Shown here one piece after another: positions 45,755 to 55,570 of a stretch of DNA of 64,000 nucleotides (its first letter is position 1; every line of letters starts with the position of its first letter). The notes under the pieces were generated by a model, which ran no database searches, was not told the DNA's origin, and saw nothing but the letters and a program-made list of their open reading frames with translations. Made by a program: the position numbers and the translations under genes. The stretch is from Sphingomonas trueperi (GTDB lineage: Bacteria > Pseudomonadota > Alphaproteobacteria > Sphingomonadales > Sphingomonadaceae), in assembly GCF_011927635.1 (NCBI RefSeq), contig NZ_JAATJB010000004.1, forward strand, positions 1 through 64,000. Direction: 5' to 3'.

Positions 45755-47842
45755 TCAGGCGAGCGTGCGCACCTTGGGTTCGCGATCCCAATAGCGCTGC
45801 TTGGCCGCTTCGACGAAGCCGGCCAGATCGGTGACGCCTTCGTCGGGTTCGACGCCCGCCTTGTCGAGCAGCGGCTGGGCGGCGGCATTGGCGCCGATCG
45901 CCTTGAGGTGGCCGAACGCGTCCATCACCCACTGGACGGCGGCACCTTCCTTGACGAGCTTGGCGGCTGCTTGATCCGACAGGATCACCGCGCACGCATC
46001 GACCGTCACCGACGGCTGGCCGAACAGCTGGGCGTCGGCGGCGATCTTCGACCCGTCGGAGAGTGGCACCGCGCCGACCTTAGGGGCGATCGTCATCGCG
46101 TTGCCGCCGGCTGCCTTGATCGCATCCTTGAGCGTCGCGAGCTCGCCCGCATCGGTGCCGTCGGCGATCAGGATGCCGACGGTCTTGCCTTCCAGCGTGT
46201 GGAGTTCGCGGGGCCCGCGGATGATGCGGAGCGCAGGCGACGGGTCCATGTCGAGCACCGGCGCTGCCGTGGGCGCGGCCTCGGGCAGGTCCATCGCCAG
46301 GCCGTCGGCGACGCGCTCGGCCAGCGTCTCGTCGACATTGCGCAGATTGGCCATCACCTGCACGCGGATATGCTCGAGGCTGACCTTGGACAGCTCGAAC
46401 ACCAGCGCCGAGGCGATATGCGCCTGCTCGGCCGGGTCCATCGAGCGGAAGAACAGCCGCGCCTGGCTATAGTGATCGGCGAAGCTTTCCGGACGGATAC
46501 GGAGCTTCTGGCCCTGCTCCTCGGACGGGAAGGTCTTGTAGCCCTTCTCCGGATCCTCGCGCGCGCCACCTTCCTCGCCCGCCTTGGCAAGGCTGTTGGG
46601 CTCGTAATTGGCGCGGCCCTTGGGCACCGCCATCTGCATGTGCCCGTCGCGCTGCTGGTTCAGGAACGGGCAGCCCGCTGCCGCCGCGCGGCCCTTTGCG
46701 GCGTTGATCGGGAGCTGGTGGAAATTGACCGAACCGAGCCGCGACAACTGGGTGTCGGTATAGCTGAACAGCCGGCCCTGGAGCAGCGGGTCGTTGCTGA
46801 AGCCGATGCCGGGGACGACATGGCTGGGCACGAACGCCGCCTGCTCGGTCTCGGCGAAGAAATTGTCGGGATAGCGATCGAGCACCATTCGCCCGACGAT
46901 GCGCACCGGCAGGACTTCCTCGGGGATCAGCTTGGTCGCGTCGAGCACGTCATAGGGCTGGGCGTTGGCGAAGTCCTCGTCGAACAGCTGCACGCCGAGT
47001 TCCCATTCCGGATAATCGCCGCGCGCGATCCGCTCGAACAGGTCGCGGCGCTGGAAATCGGGATCGGCACCGGCGATCTTCACCGTCTCGTCCCAGATCG
47101 TCGAGGCGAGGCCCGCCTTGGGCTTCCAGTGGAACTTGACGAAGGTGCTCTTGCCCTCGGCATTGATGAACCGGAACGTATGAACCCCGAAACCCTCCAT
47201 CGTCGCGAAGCTGCGCGGCAGCGTGCGGTCGGACATCGCCCACATGATCATGTGCGTCGATTCGGGCATCAGGCTGATGAAGTCCCAGAAGGTGTCGTGC
47301 GCGGTCGCCGCCTGAGGATAGCCGCGATCGGCTTCCATCTTGGCGGCGTGGATCAGGTCGGGGAACTTGATCGCGTCCTGGATGAAGAAGACCGGGATGT
47401 TGTTACCAACCAGATCCCAATTGCCCTCGCGGGTGTAGAACTTGACCGCGAAGCCGCGGACATCGCGCGGGGTATCGATCGAACCCGCGCCGCCGGCAAC
47501 GGTGGAGAAGCGGACGAACACCTCGGTGCGCTGGCCCTTCTTCTGGAACAGATCCGCGATCGTCACGTCGGAGAGGCTGTCGGTCACCTCGAAATAGCCG
47601 TGGGCGGCCGAACCGCGGGCGTGGACGATGCGCTCTGGGATGCGCTCGTGATCGAAATGGTTCATCTTCTCGCGGAAGACTTCGTCCTCGATCAGTACCG
47701 GGCCGCGCGCGCCCGCCTTCAGCTGGTTCTGGTTGTCGCTGATCGGCGTGCCGTGATTGGTGGTGAGCACCGGGTGCTCGGCATCGGTCACCTGGTGGGT
47801 TTCGCCACCGGCTGGGGCGTTGCGTTCGATATGGTCGGTCAT
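45755..47842 (-). CDS. katE: Large-subunit (clade 2) catalase with DJ-1-like C-terminal domain
   Basis: 695 residues from the ATG at 47842. The catalase core has the distal His in [16 protein letters not shown], the Asn in [12 protein letters not shown] and the proximal heme Tyr region ([10 protein letters not shown], then [11 protein letters not shown]). A C-terminal flavodoxin/DJ-1-like domain (about 540-690, [15 protein letters not shown]) is characteristic of HPII-type enzymes. It decomposes H2O2 and is usually induced in stationary phase or general stress. No signal peptide. Confidence 0.96.
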   Translation of the reverse strand: MTDHIERNAPAGGETHQVTDAEHPVLTTNHGTPISDNQNQLKAGARGPVLIEDEVFREKMNHFDHERIPERIVHARGSAAHGYFEVTDSLSDVTIADLFQKKGQRTEVFVRFSTVAGGAGSIDTPRDVRGFAVKFYTREGNWDLVGNNIPVFFIQDAIKFPDLIHAAKMEADRGYPQAATAHDTFWDFISLMPESTHMIMWAMSDRTLPRSFATMEGFGVHTFRFINAEGKSTFVKFHWKPKAGLASTIWDETVKIAGADPDFQRRDLFERIARGDYPEWELGVQLFDEDFANAQPYDVLDATKLIPEEVLPVRIVGRMVLDRYPDNFFAETEQAAFVPSHVVPGIGFSNDPLLQGRLFSYTDTQLSRLGSVNFHQLPINAAKGRAAAAGCPFLNQQRDGHMQMAVPKGRANYEPNSLAKAGEEGGAREDPEKGYKTFPSEEQGQKLRIRPESFADHYSQARLFFRSMDPAEQAHIASALVFELSKVSLEHIRVQVMANLRNVDETLAERVADGLAMDLPEAAPTAAPVLDMDPSPALRIIRGPRELHTLEGKTVGILIADGTDAGELATLKDAIKAAGGNAMTIAPKVGAVPLSDGSKIAADAQLFGQPSVTVDACAVILSDQAAAKLVKEGAAVQWVMDAFGHLKAIGANAAAQPLLDKAGVEPDEGVTDLAGFVEAAKQRYWDREPKVRTLA

Positions 47843-47885
47843 GGGGAGTCCTCGCAATGCGTGCGAAGGTCCAACGAACCGTGGG

Positions 47886-48293
47886 TCAGGCAGTTGCGCC
47901 AGGTTTGTGATCTATGTCGATTTCGGTCGTGGCGGAGGCGCCAGCCGCCGCAACGGCGATCAGCGCCCGCAGCGCCCGTTCGTCGCCGGAAGCGACTGCG
48001 CCCAGGCAAACAAAGCGACCGCGCCGCCCCTCGCCCCGCAGCAATCCCGCGGGGTCGGGCAACCCGGCGCCTTCGGCGAAATGGAGCAGCAGGTTGGGCG
48101 GATCGACGACCAGCCGCAGTACCGCTGCGCCGCCACCCGACGATGTGTAGAGGAGCGTCCGCCCCGGCTCGCGTGCCGCTTCCCGCTCCACCGCCTCGGG
48201 CCATGCCGATTGCAGCAAGGCCCGGGCAGCGGCGAGGCTGATGGCGAGATCTGCCGAGGACGCGGCATCGCACGTCCCGTCAGGCCCCGCCAC
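47886..48293 (-). CDS. DUF1801-like hypothetical protein
   Basis: 135 residues from a GTG at 48293, 16 bases after the recA stop and on the same strand. The segment [20 protein letters not shown] followed by RGRFVCL resembles DUF1801/YdhG-type proteins (beta-rich, small). The N-terminus is alanine-rich and may begin later. Function unknown; co-transcription with recA is possible. Confidence 0.55.
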   Translation of the reverse strand: MAGPDGTCDAASSADLAISLAAARALLQSAWPEAVEREAAREPGRTLLYTSSGGGAAVLRLVVDPPNLLLHFAEGAGLPDPAGLLRGEGRRGRFVCLGAVASGDERALRALIAVAAAGASATTEIDIDHKPGATA

Positions 48294-48309
48294 CGCGGAG
48301 GTCGTCCGA

Positions 48310-49380
48310 TCAGATATCGTCGTCGGGCTCCGGACCCGCCATCAGGCCCTCGGCGACCTGCTCCGTACGGCCGCGGATCGCGGCTTCCAGCCGGTTGCAG
48401 ACCTCGGGGTTCTCGCGCAGGAAGTTCTTCGAATTCTCGCGTCCCTGGCCGATGCGGATGCTGTCATAGCTGAACCAGGCACCCGACTTCTCGACGAGCC
48501 CCGCCTTCACGCCGAGATCGAGGATCTCGCCGATCTTGGAGATGCCCTCGCCGTACATGATGTCGAATTCGACCTGCTTGAACGGCGGCGCGACCTTGTT
48601 CTTCACCACCTTGACGCGCGTGGCGTTGCCGATGATTTCGTCGCGATCCTTGATCTGGCCGGTGCGGCGAATGTCGAGGCGGACCGAGGCGTAGAACTTG
48701 AGCGCGTTGCCGCCCGTCGTCGTCTCCGGGTTGCCGTACATCACGCCGATCTTCATGCGCAGCTGGTTGATGAAGATCACCATGCAGCGCGAGCGGCTGA
48801 TCGAGCCGGTCAGCTTGCGCAGGCTCTGCGACATCAGGCGTGCCTGGAGGCCGACATGGCTGTCGCCCATCTCGCCCTCGATTTCGGCGCGCGGCACCAG
48901 CGCGGCGACCGAGTCGACCACCAGCACGTCGATCGCGTTCGAACGGACCAAAGTGTCGGTGATTTCCAGCGCCTGCTCGCCGGTATCGGGCTGCGAGACG
49001 ATCAGCTCGTCGATATTGACGCCCAGCTTCTTGGCATAAACCGGGTCGAGCGCGTGCTCGGCGTCGACGAACGCCGCCACACCGCCATTCTTCTGCGCCT
49101 CGGCGATCACGTGCAGCGCCAGCGTCGTCTTGCCCGAGCTTTCCGGACCATAGACTTCGATCACGCGGCCGCGCGGCAGACCGCCGACGCCGAGCGCGAT
49201 GTCAAGCCCCAGCGAACCCGTGGAGATCGCCTCGACCTGCATCGTCTCCTTCGAGCCCAGCCGCATGGCCGAGCCCTTGCCGAAGGCGCGGTCGATCTGC
49301 GCGAGGGCGGCGTCGAGCGCCTTCTGCTTGTCCGTGGGATTGGCCATATTGCCGTCGATCACCTTGAGAGATGCTGCCAT
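48310..49380 (-). CDS. recA: Recombinase A
   Basis: 356 residues. Walker [10 protein letters not shown], Walker [13 protein letters not shown], the L1/L2 DNA-binding loops ([41 protein letters not shown]) and an acidic C-terminus (PEPDDDI) are all intact. It promotes homologous strand exchange and stimulates LexA self-cleavage. A LexA box lies 78 bases upstream, so it is SOS-inducible. Confidence 0.99.
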   Translation of the reverse strand: MAASLKVIDGNMANPTDKQKALDAALAQIDRAFGKGSAMRLGSKETMQVEAISTGSLGLDIALGVGGLPRGRVIEVYGPESSGKTTLALHVIAEAQKNGGVAAFVDAEHALDPVYAKKLGVNIDELIVSQPDTGEQALEITDTLVRSNAIDVLVVDSVAALVPRAEIEGEMGDSHVGLQARLMSQSLRKLTGSISRSRCMVIFINQLRMKIGVMYGNPETTTGGNALKFYASVRLDIRRTGQIKDRDEIIGNATRVKVVKNKVAPPFKQVEFDIMYGEGISKIGEILDLGVKAGLVEKSGAWFSYDSIRIGQGRENSKNFLRENPEVCNRLEAAIRGRTEQVAEGLMAGPEPDDDI

Positions 49381-49457
49381 TGGGAAGCCCCGTCGCTAGA
49401 GGGTTTACGCACTGCGTTCAACCGTGTTGCAGTGCTTGTATCGCATTTGTTCCGTGA

Positions 49458-49472
49458 GAACAAGAGGTGAAC
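49458..49472 (-). promoter_or_regulatory. LexA (SOS) box of recA, alphaproteobacterial type
   Basis: Read toward recA the sequence is GTTC-ACCTCTT-GTTC, exactly the GTTC-N7-GTTC direct repeat known for alphaproteobacterial LexA. It lies 78-92 bases before the recA start codon, in the divergent region with the MOSC gene. Confidence 0.88.
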
Positions 49473-49518
49473 TTCGCGAAGGTTGCGCACATGCGGTACG
49501 CGCGCTAGCTGCGGTGCC

Positions 49519-50238
49519 GTGACCTTGATCGTCGGCCATGTTTCCGCCCTTGCCCGCTTTCCGGTGAAGTCCATGGCGGGCGAGGCGCTGCCGATCGCCG
49601 AGCTGGACTGGCAGGGCATCGAGGGCGACCGCCAGTACGCTTTCGTCCGCGCGCAAAATGGCACGCGATTTCCGTGGCTTACCGCACGCGAAGTGCCGGG
49701 CATGGTACTCCACCGGGCACGCTTCGCCGATCCGTCGGCTCCCAAGACCTGCGCAATTGCTATCGACACGCCCGACGGCGGCAGCCGCTCCCTCCATGAC
49801 GCTGGCCTGCATGCGCACCTGGCGGAAGCGGCGCGCGAGCCGGTGTCGCTGATCCAGGTGGCGCGCGGCGTCTACGACTCCATGCCGGTCTCGCTCCAGA
49901 CCAGCGCCGGCCACCGCGCGCTGGAGGCCGCACATGGCGGCCGGATCGACCCGCGCCGCTTCCGCATCAACGTGACGATCGAAAGCGAGCTGCTGCCCGA
50001 GCAATGGCAGGGCCTTCGCCTCGCCTTCGGGGACCCGAGCGAGGACGGCGCAATCGTGCAATGCGCCGATCCGATCCAGCGCTGCGTGCTGATCACCATC
50101 GACCCGGATACCGGCGCCAAGGACCCGACGATCCTGCGCACCGTCGCCCAGCGCTTTTCAGCCTGTTACGGGCTGTATTCGGCACCGGCACGACCCGGAC
50201 TGATCCGCGTCGGCGACCCGGTGCGGGTAGTTGGATAG
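49519..50238 (+). CDS. MOSC domain protein (YcbX-like)
   Basis: 239 residues from a GTG at 49519. The N-terminal MOSC_N beta-barrel (about 1-95, LARFPVKSMAGEALPIAELD, then GIEGDRQYAFV) and the C-terminal MOSC domain (RRFRINVTIE and CADPIQRCVLITIDPDTGAKD with the conserved Cys) are present. MOSC proteins bind molybdenum cofactor and reduce N-hydroxylated compounds. It is divergent from recA. Substrate unknown. Confidence 0.88.
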   Translation: MTLIVGHVSALARFPVKSMAGEALPIAELDWQGIEGDRQYAFVRAQNGTRFPWLTAREVPGMVLHRARFADPSAPKTCAIAIDTPDGGSRSLHDAGLHAHLAEAAREPVSLIQVARGVYDSMPVSLQTSAGHRALEAAHGGRIDPRRFRINVTIESELLPEQWQGLRLAFGDPSEDGAIVQCADPIQRCVLITIDPDTGAKDPTILRTVAQRFSACYGLYSAPARPGLIRVGDPVRVVG

Positions 50239-50248
50239 AATTTCAGGC

Positions 50249-50344
50249 CGTCATCCCGGCGGAAGCCGGGATCCAGACGCCACTCGAGTTCGGCAAGGGC
50301 CGCAACGGAGGCGCCAATGGATTCCGGCTTTCGCCGGAATGACG
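50249..50344. repeat. REPIN-like pair of inverted REP palindromes
   Basis: Two units in opposite orientation flank 41 bases. Unit 1 (50249-50276) reads CGTCATCCCGGCGGAAGCCG and so on; unit 2 (50318-50344), reversed, reads CGTCATTCCGGCGAAAGCCG. Each unit is itself a palindrome (CCCGG-CCGGG, TTCCGG-CCGGAA). Such CGTCATTCCGGCG repeats occur in many proteobacterial genomes. It lies between convergent MOSC and S9 peptidase genes. Confidence 0.8.
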
Positions 50345-50382
50345 AACGGGGAGAGGCGGCCGGCGCCCCCCTCCCCCATCCG

Positions 50383-52428
50383 TTACTTCGCCGCCTTGCC
50401 GGTCCACTGGTCCATCCAGCCGAGCACCTCGCCATACCATTGCAGCGAGTTCTTCGGCTTGAGCACCCAGTGGTTCTCGTCCGGGAAGACGAGCAGCTTG
50501 GACGGGATCTCGCGGCGCTGGAGCGCGGTGAAGGCGGCCAGCCCCTGGGTGTAGGGGATGCGGAAGTCCTTCTCGCTGGTGATCACCAGCTGCGGGGTCT
50601 TCCACGCGCTGACATGGTTGACCGGGTTCCAGCGCTCGAACGCCGCAGGGTCCTCGAAATAGGCCTTGCCGCCATGTTCCCACTCGTCGAACCACAGCTC
50701 CTCGGTCTCGTATGCCATGGCGCGCGCGTCGAACACGCCGTCATGCTGGACGATGCACTTGAAGCGATCGGGCCACTGGCCCTCGATCCAGTTCATCATA
50801 TAGCCGCCATAGGAGGCGCCGAGCGCGCAGGCCCTGTCGCTATCGAGGAAGGCGAAGCGATCGGTCGCGGCGCGCAGGCCCTTCTTGAGGTCCTCGAGCG
50901 GCGCGCCGCCCCAATTGTTGCGGATCGCATCGGTGAAGGCCTGGCCATAGCCGGTCGAGCCGTGGAAATCGACCGCGACCACCGCATAGCCGGCACCGGC
51001 GAACACCGCCGGGTTCCAACGATAGGACCAGCTATTGCCCATGCTGCCCTGCGGCCCGCCATGGACGATGAAGGCGATCGGCGCCTTGGCGCCCGTCGCC
51101 AGCCCCGCCGGTTTGGCGACATAGCCCCAGACGGTGTCGCCATTGGCGCCGTTGAAGCTGTAGCGGGTCACCTCGGGCATCGCGATGCCGGCAAGCTTCT
51201 CGGCGTTCACCGCGGTGAGCCGCGTGCTCTTCTTGCCCTTGAGCCGGTAGAAATCGTCGGGTGCGGTGAGGCTGTTCATCGCATAGACGAGCCCGCCTTT
51301 GGTCGGCACCACGGCGGAGACGCTGCCCTTCTCGGTCAGCCGCTCGACCTTGCCCGCCAGCGACACGGCGAAGACCGGCTCTTCCTGCACGTCCTGCGCG
51401 GTGACGTAGATCGTCTTGGAGTCCGATCCCCAGGCGATCGAGGCGACCGAGCGGTCCCAATGGGCGGTCAACGCACGCACGTCGCCGGTGGCGAGGTTGC
51501 GGAGCATCAGCACCTGGCGATCGGCCTCATAGCCCGGGCGCGCCATGGCGAACCAGGCGAGCCACTTCCCGTCGGGCGACGGCGTCGGCAGATTGTCCAT
51601 GCCGCCATTGCCCTTGGTGAGGTTCACCGGCGCCGACGACCCATCCGCAGGCGCGGCGAAGATGTCGAGATTGGTCGAGAGCGACTCGATCCGCCCCGCC
51701 TCGCGCAGCGCGAAGTAGACGGTCTTGCCGTCCGCACTCCAGGCGACTTCCTCGCCGCCGCCATAGGGCTTGGAGGGGGCGTCGCCGACCAGCCCGCCCT
51801 CGATCGCGACGCCGTCACCGGTCGCCCCCTGGGGGCCGAAGGGCAGGACGAACAGCTGCGAGCGGGTGCCGTCGGCCCAGCTGTCCCAGTGGCGCACGAA
51901 CAACTGCTGGTAGACGCGTCCCGAGCCGGCATTGGGATCCTTCTTCTCCATCGCCGGGGTGACGGTCGGCGCGCCCGGCTTGCGATCGGCCCAGACGAGC
52001 AGCTTCGCGCCGTCCGGCGAGACCTTGAAGCCGCTGAAGCCGCCCTGGATATGGGTCAACTGGGTGGGCGTGCCGCCCGTGATCGCAACCGACCAGACCG
52101 CATCCTCGCCGCCCTTGTCGGACTGGAACCACACGGTCTTGCCGTCGGCGGAAATCTGGGGCGCGGTCTCGTTGACCAGCGGCTCGGCGACCAGCTTCTC
52201 GGGCTTGGCACCCTTGGCGGTCAGGTCGAGCCGCCACAGATCATAGCGGCCCTTGTTGGCGGCCAGATCGGTCTCGCGCTGCTGCCAGACGAGCCAATGG
52301 CCGTCGGGCGACACCGCAGGCGCCCCCACACGGGAGAGGCCGACAACGTCCTGGATGGTGAGGTCTCGCGCCGAAGCCGGCGCAGCGATGGCAGCGAGCG
52401 CGACGCTCGCGACGAGGAACTGCTTCAT
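50383..52428 (-). CDS. Exported S9-family (prolyl oligopeptidase-like) peptidase
   Basis: 681 residues. A signal peptide (MKQFLVASVALAAIAAPASA, 1-20) precedes a beta-propeller (about 30-420, WD40-like PD40 repeats such as PAVSPDGHWLVW and TPSPDGKWLAWF). The alpha/beta hydrolase catalytic domain (about 430-680) shows the nucleophile Ser in GASYGGYMMN, Asp in SEKDFRIP and His in DENHWV. It degrades short or proline-containing peptides in the periplasm. It follows popZ on the same strand after a 53-base gap. Confidence 0.93.
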   Translation of the reverse strand: MKQFLVASVALAAIAAPASARDLTIQDVVGLSRVGAPAVSPDGHWLVWQQRETDLAANKGRYDLWRLDLTAKGAKPEKLVAEPLVNETAPQISADGKTVWFQSDKGGEDAVWSVAITGGTPTQLTHIQGGFSGFKVSPDGAKLLVWADRKPGAPTVTPAMEKKDPNAGSGRVYQQLFVRHWDSWADGTRSQLFVLPFGPQGATGDGVAIEGGLVGDAPSKPYGGGEEVAWSADGKTVYFALREAGRIESLSTNLDIFAAPADGSSAPVNLTKGNGGMDNLPTPSPDGKWLAWFAMARPGYEADRQVLMLRNLATGDVRALTAHWDRSVASIAWGSDSKTIYVTAQDVQEEPVFAVSLAGKVERLTEKGSVSAVVPTKGGLVYAMNSLTAPDDFYRLKGKKSTRLTAVNAEKLAGIAMPEVTRYSFNGANGDTVWGYVAKPAGLATGAKAPIAFIVHGGPQGSMGNSWSYRWNPAVFAGAGYAVVAVDFHGSTGYGQAFTDAIRNNWGGAPLEDLKKGLRAATDRFAFLDSDRACALGASYGGYMMNWIEGQWPDRFKCIVQHDGVFDARAMAYETEELWFDEWEHGGKAYFEDPAAFERWNPVNHVSAWKTPQLVITSEKDFRIPYTQGLAAFTALQRREIPSKLLVFPDENHWVLKPKNSLQWYGEVLGWMDQWTGKAAK

Positions 52429-52481
52429 GCCGGCGACGATAGCCGGAAGGTAACGCCCGATACAATCGCAGGATTTGCGGT

Positions 52482-52955
52482 TCAGCGGGTGCCGGTGATC
52501 CGGGCGATCTCGCGCGCGACGATCTGCTCGACGAGCTGGGGCAGGTTCTGGTCCAGCCAGTCGCGGAGCATCGGCTTGAGCATCTCGCGGACCAAGCCCT
52601 CCAGCGTGTCCGACCCCGGCACCTGCGGCTTGACGATCAGCCGCGACAGCGCCTCGAGCTTCTCGCGGCTGGCCTCGGCGACGCGGTCGGAGAGGATCGG
52701 GTCGACCGGGGCTACCGCAGGCTGAGGCTCAAGCGCAGGCGCTTCCGCGATCGGCTCGTGCAGCTCCAGCACGTCCTCGTGCGGGGGCTCGGCCAAGGCT
52801 TCCTCGGGCGCGTCCTCGACCGCGGCTTCGGGCACCGCGCGCAGCGGGCGGCCGCGAGCGAACGCGCCGGGTTCGTCATCGGCGATGATCCGTTTGATCG
52901 ATGCGAGGATCTCCTCCATCGACGGCTCGCTGCTGGCAGTCCCCATCGCGTCCAT
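52482..52955 (-). CDS. popZ: Polar organizing protein PopZ (DUF2497)
   Basis: 157 residues. It has the N-terminal SMEEILASIKRIIADDEP helix that recruits client proteins, a proline/acid-rich disordered linker (about 38-100), and the C-terminal oligomerisation helices (LEGLVREMLKPMLRDWLDQN, then LPQLVEQIVAREI). PopZ anchors ParB-origin complexes and regulators at the cell pole in Alphaproteobacteria. It follows tolC in the pcm-tolC-popZ arrangement. The ATG at 52955 or the one three codons later could be the start. Confidence 0.93.
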   Translation of the reverse strand: MDAMGTASSEPSMEEILASIKRIIADDEPGAFARGRPLRAVPEAAVEDAPEEALAEPPHEDVLELHEPIAEAPALEPQPAVAPVDPILSDRVAEASREKLEALSRLIVKPQVPGSDTLEGLVREMLKPMLRDWLDQNLPQLVEQIVAREIARITGTR

Positions 52956-52983
52956 CCTGGCGTTCGAGTACGAACCCCCTCAA

Positions 52984-54537
52984 TCAGGGATTTGGCCGGT
53001 CGCTGTCAACCGAACGCTGGAGCGTGGGGTCGAGCGGCACGCCGATCACCTCCGCCCCCTGCGCGGGCGTGGCGCGCGTGCTGGTCGCCACCGGCTGCGG
53101 CGCCTTGTCGTCGCGCCAGTCGTTGATGCGGTTGCGGACGCGGGTGTAGTTCACCGCCGGATCGTAGAGCAGCCGGCTGTCGAAATTCAGGTCCTTGGCC
53201 TGGGCGCGCCCCATCGCGGCGAGCAGGCTGAACCCGGCGACATAGGCGTCGCGCTCGGCGGTGACATATTGCACCTGCGAGTTGAGTAGTTCCTGCTCGG
53301 CGTTGAGGATGTCAAGGATAGTACGCGTGCCGACGCTGTTTTCCGCGCGCACGCCCTCGAGGCTGAGCTGGTTTGCCTGCACCGCGGTGCGCGACGATTC
53401 GATCACGCGGAGCGCCGCCTGATAGCTGGCATAGGCCGAGCGCGCCTGCGCGATCACGCCGCGTTCGGTGAGCGTCACCGTCTCGATCGCGGCGCCCTCG
53501 CGCGCCTGCGCCTGGCGGACCTGTGCCGCCGGACGGCCGCCCTGGAACAGCGGAAGGGAGACCTGCAGGCCGACGGTCGCGGTGGTGGCGGTGGGGGTCA
53601 GCCCCGCGCGCCGGCCGATATCGCCGACCGAGCCGAGATAGTTGAGATAGGTGCCGCCGGCGCCGATGCTCACCTGCGGCAGCCGCCCCGCCTTTGCCAC
53701 GCGGGTATCGTAGCGCGACGCATCGCGGGCGAGCTGCGCGGCTTCGAGGAACGGGTTGTTGGCGAGCGCCACCTGCTCGGCGGTCTGCACGTCCTCCGGC
53801 AGATTGGGCAGCGGCGGCGGCGGCGCGAGCACGCCCGGCGGCGTGCCGACGACCTGGATATAGGTCTCGCGGCTGCCGATCAGCTGTGCCTCGGCGCTGC
53901 GCAGCTGGGCTTGGGCGAGCGCCAGACGTGCTTCGGACTGGGCGACGTCGGTGCGGGTAAGATCGCCGACCTGGAAGCGGTCGCGGGTCGCCTGGAGGTT
54001 CACCTCCAGGACGTGGACGTTTTCCTGGTTGAGGCGGACGATCGATTCGTCGCGGATGACGTTGAGATAGGCGGTCACCGTCTGGGTGAAGATGTCCGCC
54101 TCGGCCCCGCGCAGATTGGCGCGGCCGGCATTCACCCGCACCTCGGCAGCGCGCACCGAATTGCGGATGCTGCCGCCGCTGTAGATAGGCTGCGACAGGT
54201 TGATGCCCAGCTGCGCCTGGCGCGACGGCGTCAGCGCGGTGGCATTGGTGTTGTACAGGCTGTCATTGGCGCTGCCGGTGGCGTTGAGGCCGGGCAGCCC
54301 CTGCGAGCGCGCGATCGGCACATTCTCGTCATTGGCGCGCTGGTTGGCGCGCTGGGTCTGAATGTCCGGGTTGGTCGCATAGGCCTGGGCCAGCGCGTCC
54401 TGCAGCGTCGTCGTCGGCGCCGCGGTCTTGGCGCCGGGCGCGGGCACGTCCTTGCGGCCGCTGGGCGCGGTCTGGGCGAACGCCGGCGCCCCGAGGGAAA
54501 CGAGGCTCACACCAATGAGCAAAATGTTCAGTCGCAT
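52984..54537 (-). CDS. tolC: TolC-family outer membrane efflux protein
   Basis: 517 residues. A signal peptide (about 1-21, LLIGVSLVSLGAPAFAQ) precedes two OEP repeats rich in helical heptads (TTLQDALAQAYATNPDIQTQ and LPNLPEDVQTAEQVALANNP). RVPs such as LNLSQPIYSGG and VSLPLFQGG form the beta-barrel parts. It is the outer-membrane exit duct for type I secretion and RND efflux. Located between pcm and popZ. Confidence 0.94.
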   Translation of the reverse strand: MRLNILLIGVSLVSLGAPAFAQTAPSGRKDVPAPGAKTAAPTTTLQDALAQAYATNPDIQTQRANQRANDENVPIARSQGLPGLNATGSANDSLYNTNATALTPSRQAQLGINLSQPIYSGGSIRNSVRAAEVRVNAGRANLRGAEADIFTQTVTAYLNVIRDESIVRLNQENVHVLEVNLQATRDRFQVGDLTRTDVAQSEARLALAQAQLRSAEAQLIGSRETYIQVVGTPPGVLAPPPPLPNLPEDVQTAEQVALANNPFLEAAQLARDASRYDTRVAKAGRLPQVSIGAGGTYLNYLGSVGDIGRRAGLTPTATTATVGLQVSLPLFQGGRPAAQVRQAQAREGAAIETVTLTERGVIAQARSAYASYQAALRVIESSRTAVQANQLSLEGVRAENSVGTRTILDILNAEQELLNSQVQYVTAERDAYVAGFSLLAAMGRAQAKDLNFDSRLLYDPAVNYTRVRNRINDWRDDKAPQPVATSTRATPAQGAEVIGVPLDPTLQRSVDSDRPNP

Positions 54538-54554
54538 GAGCCCCGCTTTTAAGG

Positions 54555-55235
54555 TTAAAAGGTAAATTTTCTCGGTTTTTCAAAGCCCGGCAGTGTCGCC
54601 ACTTCGATGTCCAGGAAATCCGCCAGACCGAAGCCCCCCTCGGTACGGCGACCGAGCGCCAGCCGCGTCACGCCGCGGTCGATCACGCCCGTCACGATGC
54701 GGCCGCCGACCTTGACCTGGTCGACGATCGCCTGCGGCAGTTCCTCGACGGCACCGTCGATCACGATCAGGTCGTACGGCCCGCGCGCGGCCCAGCCGGC
54801 GTTGAGCGGGCCCTGGACCAGCTCGACATTGGCCGCACCGGCCAGCCCGCCGCGTGCGATCGCGACCAGCGCCGGTTCTTCCTCGAGCGCGACGACCGAC
54901 GCGACCAGCGGCGAAAGCAGAGCCGCGGCATAGCCACCGGCGGCGCCGACCAGCAGGACATGATCGCTGGACTGCAGCTCCGCCTCGGTCAGCAGCCGGC
55001 CCGTCGCCAGCGGCGAATCGTGGCGGCGGCCATTGCCGAGCGGCAGCAGCGTGTCGCGATAGGCGAGCGCGCGCTGCTCCGGCGGCAGGAACACTTCGCG
55101 CGGGACTTGCGACATCGCCGTCACCACGCGAGGATCGTTCACTGCGTTGGTACGCAGCTGGCTCGCCACCATGGCGTGGCGCATCGCTTCGAAACGGGGC
55201 GCTTCGAGGGGCGCAGGGTCGACCATAAGGGCCAT
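54555..55235 (-). CDS. pcm: Protein-L-isoaspartate O-methyltransferase family protein
   Basis: 226 residues from the ATG at 55235, with GGAG five bases upstream. The Pcm-like start FEAMRHAMVASQLRTNAVND and VPREVFLPPEQRALAY are conserved. The SAM motif is degenerate (LLVGAAGGYAAALLS instead of VLEIGTGSGYQ), and a later VVALEEEP is the acidic loop. In this alphaproteobacterial subgroup (next to tolC) repair activity is uncertain. First gene of the pcm-tolC-popZ run. Confidence 0.83.
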   Translation of the reverse strand: MALMVDPAPLEAPRFEAMRHAMVASQLRTNAVNDPRVVTAMSQVPREVFLPPEQRALAYRDTLLPLGNGRRHDSPLATGRLLTEAELQSSDHVLLVGAAGGYAAALLSPLVASVVALEEEPALVAIARGGLAGAANVELVQGPLNAGWAARGPYDLIVIDGAVEELPQAIVDQVKVGGRIVTGVIDRGVTRLALGRRTEGGFGLADFLDIEVATLPGFEKPRKFTF

Positions 55236-55402
55236 CATCACTCCGCTTGTCGCACAACCGTATTAGTTGTGCAATACACTTGTTGCTGTCCCGAGGCTTC
55301 TATCGCGGAGTGCGGGGCTCGCCAAGCGAGTGCGACGTTATTTTGAAACTCTGTTGACATCACCCCCGCCCCGAGGGCATTTGCCGCGCCTCACCTCCGG
55401 AT

Positions 55403-55476
55403 GGCCCGATGGCGGAATGGTGACGCAGCGGACTGCAAATCCGTATATGCCGGTTCGATTCCGGCTCGGGCCTCCA
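55403..55476 (+). tRNA. tRNA-Cys (anticodon GCA)
   Basis: 74 nt with encoded CCA. Acceptor GGCCCGA pairs with TCGGGCC, discriminator T; anticodon loop CTGCAAA with GCA at 55435-55437; T loop GGTTCGATTCC. It is free-standing, with a terminator-like hairpin 40 bases downstream. Confidence 0.97.
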
Positions 55477-55515
55477 CCGGCGCCAGGCGCGCCCTTCTCC
55501 ATCTTCCACATACGC

Positions 55516-55552
55516 AAAGGGCGCCCGCTGCCCCGTGCAGCGGACGCCCTTT
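55516..55552. terminator. Bidirectional terminator between tRNA-Cys and a glycine-zipper gene
   Basis: AAAGGGCG-C-CCGCTGC, loop CCCGT, GCAGCGG-A-CGCCCTTT: a stem of about 16 bp with one internal mismatch, bordered by A and T runs. It ends both the tRNA-Cys transcript (plus) and the convergent glycine-zipper gene (minus). Confidence 0.85.
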
Positions 55553-55570
55553 CGTTCTTGTCGGCCGGGA

